Part shown: piece after piece, positions 9,981 to 21,454 of the stretch
Position numbering within the stretch: the stretch's first letter is position 1
How the letters are laid out: each line of letters starts with the position of its first letter
Origin: Posidonia oceanica
Lineage: Eukaryota; Streptophyta; Magnoliopsida; Alismatales; Posidoniaceae
NCBI GenBank assembly: GCA_037176725.1
Contig: JAZBRS010000014.1
Span: forward strand, 75,808,501-75,872,500
Length of the DNA stretch: 64,000 bases
Direction: 5' to 3'
Translations under genes and position numbers: made by a program
The notes under the pieces: generated by a model
The model's database searches: none
The model's input: the letters and a program-made list of their open reading frames with translations, nothing else
What the model was told of the DNA's origin: nothing

Positions 9981-11047
9981 TTAGACCCTGGCTCTCTTCC
10001 CTGGCTTTCTGCTTGCATTGTTTTTGCTTACCTTGCCTATTTACATGCTTTATTACCTGCTTTACCTTTACATGCTCTATTGCTTACCTGACTTTACTTA
10101 TTTACCTACTGGCTTATCGTTATTTTATTTTCTCGCATAATGCATGTCTAAATACTTGTTTGGCACAATAATACATGCCTTTTGAGTGATAATTGCCTTG
10201 TTTTACACTCTTGCTATGCCACTACACACGCACATGCCATGCATACTATGCCTTTTGACATGCTAAGTGTTTCTTTCTACTATCATGTCCACATACACTT
10301 AGCACATAACATGACCATGCTTTTTGAAGTGTTGTGTGTTGATTGCTTGCCATGATTGGGTGTTTTCTTCCCCTTTCGCTTTAGGATTAAGAACAACTAG
10401 AGACATGTTGCTCCCCTTCCCGTGGCGAATAAAAACAGCAAGTAAAAGTCACATCTAGGATCTACTAGAGACCTCAACACACCTCTACCCCCTGGGTTAA
10501 TAAAACGCGCAAGATTAAAAAACTTTAATCATTTTGCATGAAGCATCATATAGGGCATGCATCTTCTCATCCCTAAGTCTACCTATTAGTTCGAGAAGGA
10601 CGGTCCCGGTCTCTTGTTCAGCTGCTTTGGCACAGAGCGAGTCGATCGGTCTGTCCTCCCTTATCTGGGGTCGTGTCGGTGCTACTAGCGGGTACAGCCC
10701 ATGCTTAGGCAGGGTCAAGGCCACTACTGCACCACTCGTCATACTTGAGCTCTAGGCCATGGTCTAGATTGGAGCCTTACTTTCTGACCGAGTCGGTGAC
10801 CTGCACACTTGTGAGTCCGAAGTAGACAACTTACTAGGACACACTAGATTGATGAGAGAGAGTATGCTAGATAGCATACCATCTGCATGATTGCATCCAT
10901 ACCACCATTTAAGCATTTGCATTTTGTCCAGATGCTAACCTAATTTGCTTTGCCTATCCAACAGTAGGTGCGAGCTCCTCAGCTGGAACAAGTGCGTCTC
11001 TGTCCCGGGCAGCTCCCCATGGTCCCCCTCTCTTTTCGGGCTTTTCG
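9981..11047 (+). other. 5' untranslated leader of element A
   Basis: No gene is seen. It begins with CTTGCTTACC-rich sequence, then a block with ACTTGTTTGGCA and ACATGCCTTTT. A conserved part follows at about 10545-10850 (GACGGTCCCGG, TCGGTCTGTCC, GGTCGTGTCGGTG, TGACCGAGTCGGTGACC, ACTAGGACACACTAG). The same block, in the same order, is in B (58440-58740) and C (26200-26480, reverse). Conservation in a non-coding leader fits RNA packaging or dimerisation, which is inference. Confidence 0.6.
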
Positions 11048-11128
11048 TTGTCTTCGACGATAGCTCGCCTTAGGACTCGTGCGCCTTCTTCTCGCCGCAG
11101 CCCTGTCCTTGCCCGCTCGCGATCAGCT

Positions 11129-12619
11129 ATGGCCCAGCGTGCCAGTAGGCATCTTGGTTTTGTTGCACTAGAGGAGTTTTCGACTTCGGTCCCTCCTACT
11201 GCTACAGCTTCCACTTCCTGCCATGCATTCCATTACCGGTTGCATGATGATCCTCTGCTTTCCACGAGGGAACCGCAGTACCTAGCCGGCCTAGAGCCCG
11301 TCATCGATTCTATTGCAGTGACCGCCTCGGGCTCTGGGCACCCCTCCTTTTGTCCCTTCTTTGGGCTTTCCTATTTCAGGAACTCGGCCGGCTGCGGCTA
11401 CTTCTGTTGTAGGGTCTGTCCCTCTTGGGTCTTTTGCTCTCGTGCCCCCTTCAACAGCCACACCTTTGCATCTCGGCTCGTCAGTCGATGGGTCCTCTGC
11501 CATGCACGTGCAACATCTGTGGGCTATGTCCCAAGGGTTGCAAGGCGTGGCCTTTTCTTCTGGTCCTGCTCCTTCCTTTTCTCATCCTCTGACCCCTAAG
11601 GTTCCGGTGCAGCCCTCTGTAGTTTGGCAGGCTCACCACACTGCACTTCCACCCCTGCCACCGCCCCAGCTCCTCACAGCTTCAGTGATGGGGGCGCCTT
11701 ATCGGCCTCCTGCACCTGCACAGCACTTTGCACAGCATGCAACTCCATCACCTGGTGGCCAGTTCCCTGGATTAGCAGGGGCGCAACATCTCCTAGGCTT
11801 GTCGCCCAGAACCGTACTGGTGCAACAGCTGCTGCTCCCCCACACTGCACAACACACAGCACAGCATGCTTTTTACTCACCTCCTTTGCATCAGAATATT
11901 CAGGCTCCAGCATACATATCACCACACTTTACACCCTCGCACGGGTATGCTGGCCCTCATGCTGCGGCACCAGGTGGTGTGACGGTGGATCCGGAGGAGC
12001 GCTTTCGCGCGACCCACACAGCATACGCGGCACCTACCTTAGCTACACCAGTCTCAACAGTAGCAACCTCAGACGCCTTCCTTACTAGGATGGAGGATCT
12101 AGAGAGAGCACTTTGTCAAGTGCAAGGCCAGGACTGCCAGTCCTACCAGTTCCAGGACCTCTGCTACTTTCCAGAGGCGACACTCCCATCGAAGTTCAAA
12201 ATCCCGAAACTTGCAAAATACAATGGTAGAGGCAGCCCAATCACACATCTGAAGGCTTATTGCAGCGACCTTGTCCAGCTCCAGCACGACGATAGGTTGC
12301 TAATTCGCTTGTTCCAGAAAAGTCTGACGGGCCCTGCTCTTAAGTGGTTCGTATCACTTGACATGGCTACCGTCAAGACTTGGAGCGACCTTTCCAAGGC
12401 GTTCATGGAACAATATTCCTTCAACCTTAACTTCATCCCTAAGTGTGAGGATCTTGTCGCCCTTAAGCAGGAACCCCACGAATCATTCGGGGAGTATGTC
12501 GGTCGCTGGCGCACCTTAGCCTCCCAGGTCAAAGATAAACCCTCCGAGGAGGAGTCTATTGAGATCATCATTAGGGGAGCACAACCAGTGACTGGGGGAC
12601 TGCTTAGCTTTCAACCTGC
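11129..12619 (+). pseudogene. element A gag, first part (interrupted by a solo LTR)
   Basis: This is the gag capsid precursor, which packages the element RNA into virus-like particles. The likely start is ATG 11129 (MAQ), aligned with the start in element B; the frame is also open upstream from 11048. A Pro/Ala/His-rich N-terminal region follows. One frameshift lies between about 11320 and 11341, after which the frame is open to the insertion. The retrotransposon gag domain covers roughly 12200-12600 (AKYNGRG, LIRLFQKSLTGPALKWF, EQYSFNLN, FGEYVGRWRTLASQV). At 12619 the solo LTR interrupts a conserved LLSFQPA stretch; the reading continues in frame after 18588. The overlapping ORFs on both strands are shadows. 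Confidence 0.85.
12615..12619 (+). repeat. left target-site duplication CCTGC of the solo LTR
   Basis: CCTGC directly before the LTR start TGTAGTAATC. It is identical to 18584-18588. Confidence 0.9.
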
Positions 12620-13310
12620 TGTAGTAATCCCGATGTTTAGATCGTCCATGCACACTGCCAAAAACTCGCGTGCACCGATCGAAATCAGGCTCACTATAAG
12701 CGGCTATGTCCGAGGAGGAAGGCTCAACTCGAAAACACTTGAAACAGGGGAGAAAAGATAAGAAAAGAAGAAGATAAGACAATTCAGAGTCGCCACCATG
12801 TCTATTATCGGGAGACAAGGAAAACCGGGGTAATGCGTGAGTTAACATGCAAAACCAAGCAAAGGATGCAATGCAAAGGAAAACAAATGCAAATGATATG
12901 ACTCATGCCTAGGATAAGGGCAATATGGTCATTGCGGGGCAAAATACTGGGCAAGGACTCTTGTTACACACGGGGAAGGTGTTAGGCACCCCCGACACGC
13001 CCGAGAATCGGTCTTTCTAAGCTTACACTCGCATACGCAGGGAAATGCAGGTTTGAATGCCTAAGTGCCAATGAATGCCTAAATGGATGCTCGAAGGTGT
13101 GCTCTAAGTGATGGGATGCAATGCAAGGAAGTAAACGTACAGACTAAGCGCTCAGCAACGCTGTCTGTGTTCCAAACTGGTCGAAACCTGGTTCGTGAGA
13201 ACTCTAGGCAGTAAGCATCACTGCCCTATATGCAAATGCAAGCGGAAAAGCAAAACGGCAGTAAAACCAAGTAATACGGGCGACATGCAAGAGAAAACAG
13301 CATAAAACAC

Positions 13311-13538
13311 GCAAAACAATGCGAGAAACAGAAGCGGCATGCGAAACGGTGCAAGAAAACAAGATCGGCAGGCAAAACGGTGCGAGAAAACAAAGTAGCA
13401 TGCGAAACGGTGCAGAAAACAAAGCCAGCATGCAAAACGGTGCAAGAAACAGAAGCGACACGCAAAACGATGCGAGAAACAAAGCAGACATGCGAAACAG
13501 TGCCAAAAGCGAAGCCGGCACGCAGAACGGTGCCAAAG
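13311..13538 (-). repeat. 30 bp tandem array inside the solo LTR
   Basis: About eight units with core GCAAAACGGTGCAAGAAA on the + strand, the reverse of the unit at 8483-8717. It sits at the same place relative to the LTR end. Confidence 0.8.
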
Positions 13539-16500
13539 TAAGTAAAATAAAACATCGATAAAGCCATGCAGATGCTGATGCAAAGTGGAAGAGCAAGAGA
13601 AGCAAAGGGAAGGCAAATGGTGCAAGTGTAACAACAAGCGCCGCTTAAAGACCACGCAATGTAGGTGTGAGGACCTACAAAGGGGAAAGGAAGCAAGTGG
13701 AGGGATTACCACTGTTCTGTGACCATTTCCCACCGAAGTGTCCCACGATATGTCTCGCACGCTGCCAAAAGCTCACGATGCAATCGAATCGTGGAAAAGG
13801 GGAAGAAAGTCACAATTAGTAGTGAATCCAGGGAAAACACAATCCAAAGATACCAAGAGTACGTGAAAAGGGGAGACAGAGTTGATAGACAAAGAGAGAA
13901 GGTCCTAATCTACATGCTCGAGAAAGCGGGAAGCAAAAACAATGCATGCAATGCAAATGATGTGCAAATGTATGCTGTGCAGGGGTTCAGATGGACTTAC
14001 CTTGGAAATTTAATGCCTGATCTGAGAAATGTTTGGTCTACATTGAAGGGTGCTCCACCGGGGTTGTCCAGGTAGCTTGGTTGAGAAGATCAGGCGGCTC
14101 GATCAAAAGTTATGCTGGCTTCAAGGCAGAGGGGCCAGAACAGGGGAGCAAAATGGATCTAAGTGTAAAGAAGGTCCTAGGGGTGTGCAAAACAGGTCCT
14201 CCCATGTAAATGGGAGCTAGGAGTGCTTAAGTGTGTGCAAAAATGCCAAATGCAAAGATGCATGGGTGCAAATGCATGCAGAAATGCAAGAAAAGGGCCT
14301 AAGAATAACTTTTCAGAAAACTTAGGGACCTATATGCAATTTTTGAAAAAGTTAAGGGCCTAAATGCAAGAATTTTGAAAAGCTAGGGGCTTATATGCAA
14401 GGTTTTTGAAAAGTTGGGAGTCTGAGTGCAATTTTACAAAATGCAGGGTTTAAAATGCAATTTAATAAGGTAAATATGCATTTAAATAAGTTTTGAAACC
14501 ATGTGGAGGACTAATGTGCAATTTGAAAATATGCAGGGGTTGAAATGCAATTTTATAAGGTAAAACTATGATTTTGAATGGTCTGTGAATTAATTAGTGG
14601 ACTTATGTGCAATTTTTAAATATGCAGGGTCTAAAATGCAATTTTATAAGCAAAAGTATGCATTTAAATGAGTTTTCCAAACATGCAGAGGACCTATGTG
14701 TGATTTAAAAACATGTAGGGTCTAAAATGCAATTTAATAAGGTAAAATGTTAAAAAATAGATGCTGTGCATGCAAATGAAGGACCTATGTGCAAAAATCA
14801 AAAAGCATGGGAGAAAAATGCAATGCAGTAAGAAAAGATGGAAAATAAATGCTTTGATTAACAGATCAGAGAACTAAAAAGCAAATAAAGTAAAGAGGAG
14901 GGCTAGAATGCAATTTACTAAGGTAAACTTAGAGTATTAAATGAGATTTACAACTAAAGGATTGAAATGCAAGAATAAAAAGCCACAGGACTAAAAAATA
15001 AAGAAGAAAATCTATATTTGAACTACTGCAGGACTAATAAGTAAATAAAATAAATAGCAGGACTAGAAAGTAAATGAGCAGAAACTTAAATGAACTGTAA
15101 ATGGACTAGAATGTAAATAAAATAAATAACTGGGCTGAATGTAACGAAAAATAAATAAACTGTAACTGCAGAGGACTGAAATGAAAATAAAAATACATGA
15201 TGGGGCTGAACTAAAATAAATCTAAAAGGAAAACACAGTAGGAGGACTAACTAGCAATTAATCAGATTTTTAGGTTTTTCATACAATTTCATATGATTTA
15301 AATTCAAACTTAAATGAATCTTAAGCGATGGCAGGACTGGAAAGTAATAAAATAAAAACAGGAGGCAGAAATGCAATACATGGCAAAATTAGCTAACTAA
15401 GAGGAAATAAATGAACAGTGATTTGCAGAGAAACGGCCACTGTAGCAGAATGCTGCCAGTGGTCGGAGAAGGAGGAAGAGGGATGCTGGAGCGGCGCTGA
15501 GCGACGGGCGACCTTCACCGGAGCTAGGCAGAGACCGGAGAGGCATCGGCGAGCCATGGCACTGCCTGGAGATGGCCGGAGAGGACAACGGAGGATTGCA
15601 GACCTGTTTAGAGGCAGACCGGAGAACTGGAGCAACGAGGAAGCGATCCGAAAGCACAATCGTGCTCCTGGAAGCTCCCTGGACCACGGGCGACGATCAG
15701 AGCGGCGTTCTGCTAACCGGAGTGGCAGCTCTGATCCGGAGCTCGCCGGAGAAGAAGAAGAAGCGGCGACATTGACTTCGGCGTAGAGGCGGCAGAACCC
15801 TAGTCTAAGGGGCTAGGAAGCTAGAGGGAGGGAAGATTAGTCTAGGGGGAAAGAGCAGTACCTGTTTCCGTGGCTGAGAAGTCCTCCCGACGTCGGTTGA
15901 TTTTGCAGAAGGTGGTGAGATTGGTCCGGCTGCAACAGGCGTCATCGACGACTTCTGGGCGTCTGGTTCAGCTCCTGGTGACGCTCCGGAGCTCCCTGAA
16001 TGCTTGGAGCGAAGTTCTATAGCCCGACGCGAAAGATGGGTTCTGTGGGCGCTCTGCAGGTCGTCTGAGGTGGGGGAAGGTGTTTACTGCTCTCTGGTTC
16101 AATTGGAGGGTGCCGGTGGCTTGCTGGAGGTTGGGTGAAGGTGTCTGGATGCTTGGGAGGGCTGGTGGAGGTTCGTGGTGGAAGATTGGAAGTGGAGGGA
16201 TTTCTGGACAGAATAGGTCGCAGGTGTTTGAAGTGGTGGGTTTGGTCTGTGAGGAGGATGAAGGCTGAGGCTCTGGTGGTCTAAGGAGGTGGTGTTCTGG
16301 AGGATTGCTGGGTGGAGTTTGGGGAAGTTTAGTGGTCAGTAGTGTCGAGAATTTTGGAAGGTGGAGGTGTTGGGTTTTGCTGAGGATTTTGGGTGATTGG
16401 AGGGTGGTTTCAGGGTGATTTCGGGCGTGAGATGGAGGGGTGGATTGCTGGGATTCTGGATGAGATTGGGGGAGGAATTGGGAGTGATCTGCTGGGAGTT

Positions 16501-16645
16501 GGAGGCTGGTTTCCAGTGGAAAGGAAGGAAGAGAAAAGTTACTGATTCTGCAGAGGATGAGAGGGAGAATTGGGTGCTCTCGGACGCTCTGGATTGCTCT
16601 CTCTCTTGGACGACAAAAGGGGTAGTGAAGGAGGAGAAGAGGTGA

Positions 16646-16653
16646 GGTTTTAA
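16646..16653 (-). promoter_or_regulatory. putative TATA box of the solo LTR
   Basis: TTAAAACC on the minus strand. The aligned sites are TTAAAACC in LTR C (31114-31121) and GATATAAC in LTR B (53681-53688). It lies between the GC-rich end of U3 and the CTCTCT-rich start of the transcribed part. Assignment rests on position and conservation only. Confidence 0.4.
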
Positions 16654-16805
16654 CATGGGGCTCGATGCTGCAAGGCGCGCTGAGGGATTTTGAATTCCCA
16701 CCGGTGCAGGCTGCATCAGCTCGATGGAGACGAGCGGCTGGCGAGGGGACTGGCAATTAATGCCCCCCGGGAGATCCGCAGAGAGAAGAGAGAGAAGGAG
16801 GATGA

Positions 16806-17095
16806 GCTGTTGGCCGATTGGACCAAGAGGGAGAATTGAATTCAAAGAAGAGGAGGGAAGGAAGTTGCGGGAAGAAGAAGAAGAAGTCTGAGGAAGAAGA
16901 GGAAGAAGGAGGGAAGAGGAGGAGGACTGCGGACAATGGGCCGGGCTTGCGGAGGAAAGGAAAAAAAGAAAAGAAGGAAGGAAGGAGGGAAGGGCTGCAG
17001 CTGGAATGGGCCGGACCAAGGAGAAAAAGAAAATAGAAAAGAAAGGAAGAAAAGAAAGGAAGAAGAGGAAGGAGAAAATTAAAACAAAATAAAAT
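16806..17095 (-). repeat. long purine-rich tract in the solo LTR
   Basis: Nearly 290 bp with a strong excess of A and G on the + strand (GAAGAAGAAGAGGAAG-type). A second tract lies at about 17885-18180, and an 800 bp T-rich region with TTAAGTTTTT-like phrases lies between them. Matching tracts lie at 31285-31600 and 32365-32640 in LTR C, and as pyrimidines at 53265-53460 and 52165-52470 in LTR B. Confidence 0.7.
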
Positions 17096-18583
17096 AAAAA
17101 AGATTCGAAAATGTTTTCAAGGTAGTTGTTTAAGTTAGGATTTTTGATTAGGTTTTTAATGGTTGTTTTCAATTAGTTAATTAGGATTAGGAAGAGTTTT
17201 AGCTTTGATTTGAGTTTTTAGGGTTTAAGTTTTCTTTAAATTGTTTTTTATTTTGTTTAAATGTTTGTTAAGTTTTTAAATTGTTTTTTAGTTATGTTTA
17301 TCTTGTTAAGTTTTTGTTGTTAAGTTAGGATTTTTAGGATTTTTTAATGGATTGTTTTTTAATTGATTAGGGTGAGTTTTGGCTTTAGATTTTAGTCTTT
17401 TAGGGTTTTTCTTAAGTCTCCTTTAGATTGTTTTTTGATTTAAGTTCTTTTAATATTTTTTAGTTAGGTTTTTTCTTGTTAAGTTCTTTAATTAAGTGTT
17501 TTTAGATTGTTTCAAGTTTTCGATTGTTTTCTTTTTTCTTTTTAATTAAGTTCTTAAATTGTTTCTTTTAGATTTGTTAAGTTAAGTTTTTTCCTTAATT
17601 ACTTGTCTTAGTGTTTTTAATTGTTTTCTTCCTTTTTAGGATTTGTTTTTTATTATTTTTAATAGGGTTTTTACTTTTGGTTTGTTTTGGTCATATTTTG
17701 GTTTTTGCTTGATTTTATAGCATTTTCTTTTTATTAGTTTTATATTTTTTAGCTTGCATTCTTAGTTTTTGGTTTTAGTTAGACTTAGTTAGGTTTTTGT
17801 TTTTAATTGTTTGTTTAATGTTTTTAATTATTTATTTTTTGGATTTTGATTTGTTTTTCTTTTGTTTTAGAGTTTTAAAGGTTTTTTAAGGGTTTTTTAG
17901 AGATTTAGTAAAAGAAAGGAAAAGAAAAGGAAAAGGAAGAAATGAAGGAGTAAAGAAGAAAGAGAGGAGTGGAAGGAAAATAAATATTAGAAAATCACAA
18001 AATAAGCTAAAAATAAAATAAAAATATAAATAAAATGCAGAAGAGATAGATGCACAGGGTGGGCCCACAGCCCGACAAGAAGAAGAGAGAGAAGGGAGTG
18101 AAAAGAAGGGAAATGATAAGGAGAGAGAGAGGAGAGAGAAAAGAATAATCCAGGAGAGAGAAAAGGATAATTTGATTAAATGAAGAGGTTAGAGGTATAG
18201 AAAAGAGGTGAAATTTGGGGAGTGTGTAGTCTAGGGTCTCTAGTGTTGGACCTAGGGTTTGGGTTTGGATTTGGGAAGGTTTTGGAAGGGTTTTGAGGTG
18301 TAGAAAAAGGGTAGTTTTACCTAGGTTTTCTAGGGTTTTTGGGAGTAGTTTTGGTTTGAAAATTTTAAGGATTTTTGGTAGGTTTGCTAAGTTGGGGATG
18401 GTGAGTTTTCCTATGGTTTTTGGGTAGTTTTTGGGCTTGGGAAAGAGGTGTGATTCTAGGTTAAGTTTGGGCTTGTTTTGAAGAGAAGGATGAAAAGGGA
18501 TGTGTAGGTTTGGACCTAGATTTGGATCCGAAAGCCACCAGAGGATTCCAATTGATTCAGCCTGTCAAAATAGGGTGTCGACA

Positions 18584-18588
18584 CCTGC
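18584..18588 (+). repeat. right target-site duplication CCTGC of the solo LTR
   Basis: CCTGC directly after GGGTGTCGACA. It is identical to 12615-12619. Removing one copy with the LTR rejoins the gag frame. Confidence 0.9.
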
Positions 18589-19357
18589 CCCTAGTTTTGC
18601 ATCGCTGATCCAGGCTGGCACTCGCATGGAGAAATCACTAAAGAGTGGAGACTTCCCCACACTCACTGAATACGTGAAGCAGGCTACTGCCTCCAGCAGC
18701 AACAATAACAAAGACAACAACAACTTCGACGCCCGTTACCGCAAGAAGCCGACCGTCGCTTGCATCGACTCTCCTGCAGAGCTTTCCCCTGCTGAGAACC
18801 AGCCCGGTTCACCTCAGTTTGCATCTGCATTTAGTATTCCACACACTAGACACACTGCCACTGTTGAGTCGGTGCATCACGTCGCACCAGCTCAGCAAGG
18901 ACAACAACCTAAGCAGAGACGAGGCCGCCGCAAGGAGAGAGACTTCACCCCACTTGGTGAACTGCTAAGCACCATCTTCCCTCAGGTTGTGTCACTTCTG
19001 AGGCTCCTGGAAACTCGCCTGCCACCAAACCCTCTTCTGTGGTGGTACGATGCGAGCAAGTACTGCGATTACCATCGAGCCGCGGGGCATTCGACGGATA
19101 ATTGCCACACTCTTCGGGATGTCGTTCAGAACCTGGTTGACGAAGGAACCTTCGTTGTCAGTCCACAGGAGACTGCACACACATCTGCACCTACACACCC
19201 TAGCATAGCCAGCCTTTCCTCGCCTGAGCTTGCAAGCTTCGAGGATCCTAGGACCTCAGGGGTTTATCTTCTTGCTCCCGTCCTCGCTGATCCCACCTCT
19301 TCCTCGATGGATCCCTCCGATCTCATCGATTTGATCTCTTCTTTGGCTTCTTCCTAG
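18589..19357 (+). pseudogene. element A gag, second part with zinc knuckle
   Basis: This continues gag in frame after the solo LTR: FASLIQAGTRMEKSLKSGDF matches the same place in elements B and C. An Asn/Ser-rich linker and a basic stretch (KQRRGRRKERDF) follow. The C-terminal module has a CCHC-like zinc knuckle at 19064-19105 (CDYHRAAGHSTDNC), which would bind RNA. The reading ends at TAG 19355-19357 after LIDLISSLASS. The rest of the polyprotein seen in B and D (protease onward) is absent, so this stop seems to be the natural end of a gag-only element. Apart from the insertion and one upstream frameshift, this is the best preserved gag C terminus in the window. Confidence 0.85.
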
Positions 19358-20839
19358 CCTTGTTCACAGGGGGGCCCGGCTTAGAGAGCTCGCCTGTTTG
19401 CCGAGCACTGACCCGAGTCTGCAAGCGCAAAACCCTGGACCCTAACAAAGGCTTGGATCAACAGCAATATCGGCAGTAGCAGTTTCAACAACCACAGCGG
19501 CACTGCCAGAGCAGTCAACAGCAGCAAGTAGCAAATAATGGGGACCGTAGCTATATCCTTTTTGCCTATTTTCTTATTGCTTTCCTTTCGAAAAAACCAA
19601 AAAACACAAAAAAAATAAAAAAGCAAACACAAAAAATCAGAAAACTAAAAGCAAAAAACATCTTGCATGCCAGTCACTAGCCTGATGAGGAAATCAGAAA
19701 AGCGAGCCTGCTCGAAGGAGAGAGTTATCCCTTCTCATCTGTTTCTACCTAGACAACCAGGCCAGTGAGAGAGCCACCACCCATCTGAGGGTAGGACGAA
19801 GTGCCAAACTCCGTATGGGGCCTGCACCTCCCAGAGGGAGAAAAAAATGTTAGGGCAACTGAGAGAGTGAGCCTGAAAAAGGAAATGCAAATTCGCATGG
19901 GCATAAAAGAAAACATGCAGACAGAAGGCAAAGACAGAAGTCAGCCCAAGAGAGGGACATGCGGATTTAGCTCCATCCTCGCTGAACCTTGGAGAGGAGT
20001 CGGAGCATGTGCCTATTTACCTCCAAGTCAGGGATAGAGCAAACCCAAGCGTCCATGAGAGAGCAGAAAAGAAGAAAATCTCAAAAGAGCAGGTGTAGGG
20101 CCCAAAGGAGTTTGGCACAGAGCCCGAATCATCACCCACTGAGAGCTTGAGCGTCACCACCCACCAAGGAGAGCCACCCACAGCTTGTGAGTCCTGGTAG
20201 GATCAATTGAATCGAGGGTTTCCTCCTCCTTTCCCGCAGGCATGAATGCTTTCTAGCATAACTGAGGGCAGATAAATAAAAATCACCCCTTAATCAATCA
20301 TCTTGCTTGAACACTATCTTGCATGCTTCATATGCATAACCTCGCAGGATCGACTCCAACTTCTTCCAGCCAGGGGCATGTCAGTTGCTTCCTGGTCAGG
20401 GCACATATCAGAGCACATTCAGAACATGCTTGCCACGGCCTACAGTGTGAATCCGATAGCTTCTATCAATGCACAGATCCAGCACAGAACTGCGAGCCCA
20501 GAGCAGCACTGTAGACATTCCATGTCCCACAAGTGTCAAGTGTGGACACCAGGCATGGACAACAAGCATTGACAATCAGAGACAGCACTCTCTCTACAGT
20601 TAGCAACAAGCAATCCTGCCCTCAGAGGCGAATATCAGCAAACAGGCGCCATCCAGTGCCTCAACCAGCATTCAGAAGCAACGATCCAGGAGCACCTGCA
20701 GACCAGCCTCCTCGGCAGACTTTCTTTTGGCTAAACTAGCCAGCTTGCCCCCTTGCTTTTGCATCTCCCTTTGTCGTGTTCGCCCGTAAAGCGAACCCTT
20801 CTGCGTCTCGATACCAGGGGCATCTCGTTTGTCCTTTGA
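19358..20839 (+). other. 3' non-coding region of element A
   Basis: No gene is supported. An A-rich stretch (19575-19660) is followed by sequence that matches, in order, the region downstream of integrase in element D on the minus strand (about 43800 down to 43050). Shared phrases are CTTCGGGAG-like CACCTCCCAGAGGGAG, GGGCATAAAAGAAAA and CCAAGTCAGGGATAG. This shows that A lost protease to integrase. GATACCAGGGGCATC at 20812-20826 resembles the region upstream of repeats in D (38599-38625). Confidence 0.6.
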
Positions 20840-21454
20840 TATCGACCCGCTATCCCGCTCTACATTTTGTTACCGACATGCGTCTCGGTTGACAAATCGC
20901 TATCCCGCTCCGCATTTTGTTATCGACATGCGTCTCGGTTGACAAATCGCTATCCTGCTCTGCGTTTTGTTACCGACATGCGTCTCGGTTGACAAATCGC
21001 TATCCTGCTCTGCGTTTTGTTAGCGACATGCGTCTCGGTTGACAAATCGCTATCCTATCCTGCGTTTTGTTACCGACATGCGCCTCGGTTGACAAATCGC
21101 TATCCTACTCCGCGTTTTGTTACCGACATGCGTCTCGGTTGACAAATCGCTATCCTGCTCCGCATTTTGTTACCGACATGCGTCTTGGTTGACAAATCGC
21201 TATCCTGCTCCGTGTTTTGTTACCGACATGCATCTCGGTTGACAAATCGCTATCCTGCTCCGCGTTTTGTTACCGACATGCGTCTTGGTTGATAAATCGC
21301 TATCTTGCTCCATGTTTTGTTACCGACATGCGTCTCGGTTGACAAATCGCTATCCTATCCTGCGTTTTGTTACCGACATGCGTCTCGGTTGACAAATCGC
21401 TATCCTGCTCCGCGTTTTGTTACGGACATGCGTCTCGATTGACAAATCGCTATC
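20840..21454 (+). repeat. 50 bp tandem array, about 12 copies, in the 3' region of element A
   Basis: Exact 50 bp units start at 20891 and every 50 bases to 21391, with a diverged unit before (20840) and a 14-15 bp partial unit after (21441). The unit contains GACAAATCGCTATCCTGCTC, then GTTTTGTTACCGACATGCGT and CTCGGTT. Tandem arrays in the 3' untranslated region are known in Tat/Ogre elements and can seed satellites. The array stops abruptly at the junction with element C. Confidence 0.93.

Larger units (their letters stand above)
12620..18583 (-). mobile_element. solo LTR of a Tat/Ogre-like gypsy element, complete
   Basis: 5964 bp from TGTAGTAATCCC to GGGTGTCGACA on the + strand; read on the minus strand it starts TGTCGACACCC and ends GGGATTACTACA. 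It carries the same landmarks as LTRs A, B and C in reverse. No PBS, PPT or internal region is attached, and a perfect 5 bp duplication flanks it. This is what remains after recombination between the two LTRs of a full element. Minus-strand order: AT-rich U3 flanked by two purine/pyrimidine tracts, promoter near 16650, GCAT-type short repeats, 30 bp array, U5. ORFs inside are not real genes. Confidence 0.93.

Noticed and set aside
9441..10018. Overlapping ORFs on both strands rich in Leu/Cys or Lys/Gln
   Set aside because: They run through the 160 bp PBS array and have no domain; matching ORFs recur with the repeat unit.
11048..11599. 183-codon ORF overlapping the gag start in A
   Set aside because: Only its first part is gag. 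After a frameshift near 11330 it is out of frame, and the real reading continues in the 11361 frame.
16336..17172. 278-codon minus-strand ORF with Ser/Leu/Pro-rich sequence
   Set aside because: It lies in U3 of the solo LTR, over the purine tract. Composition explains the open frame, and LTRs B and C do not keep it.
20840..21454. Possible CRISPR array
   Set aside because: The 50 bp units are directly adjacent with no unique spacers; it is an ordinary tandem repeat.
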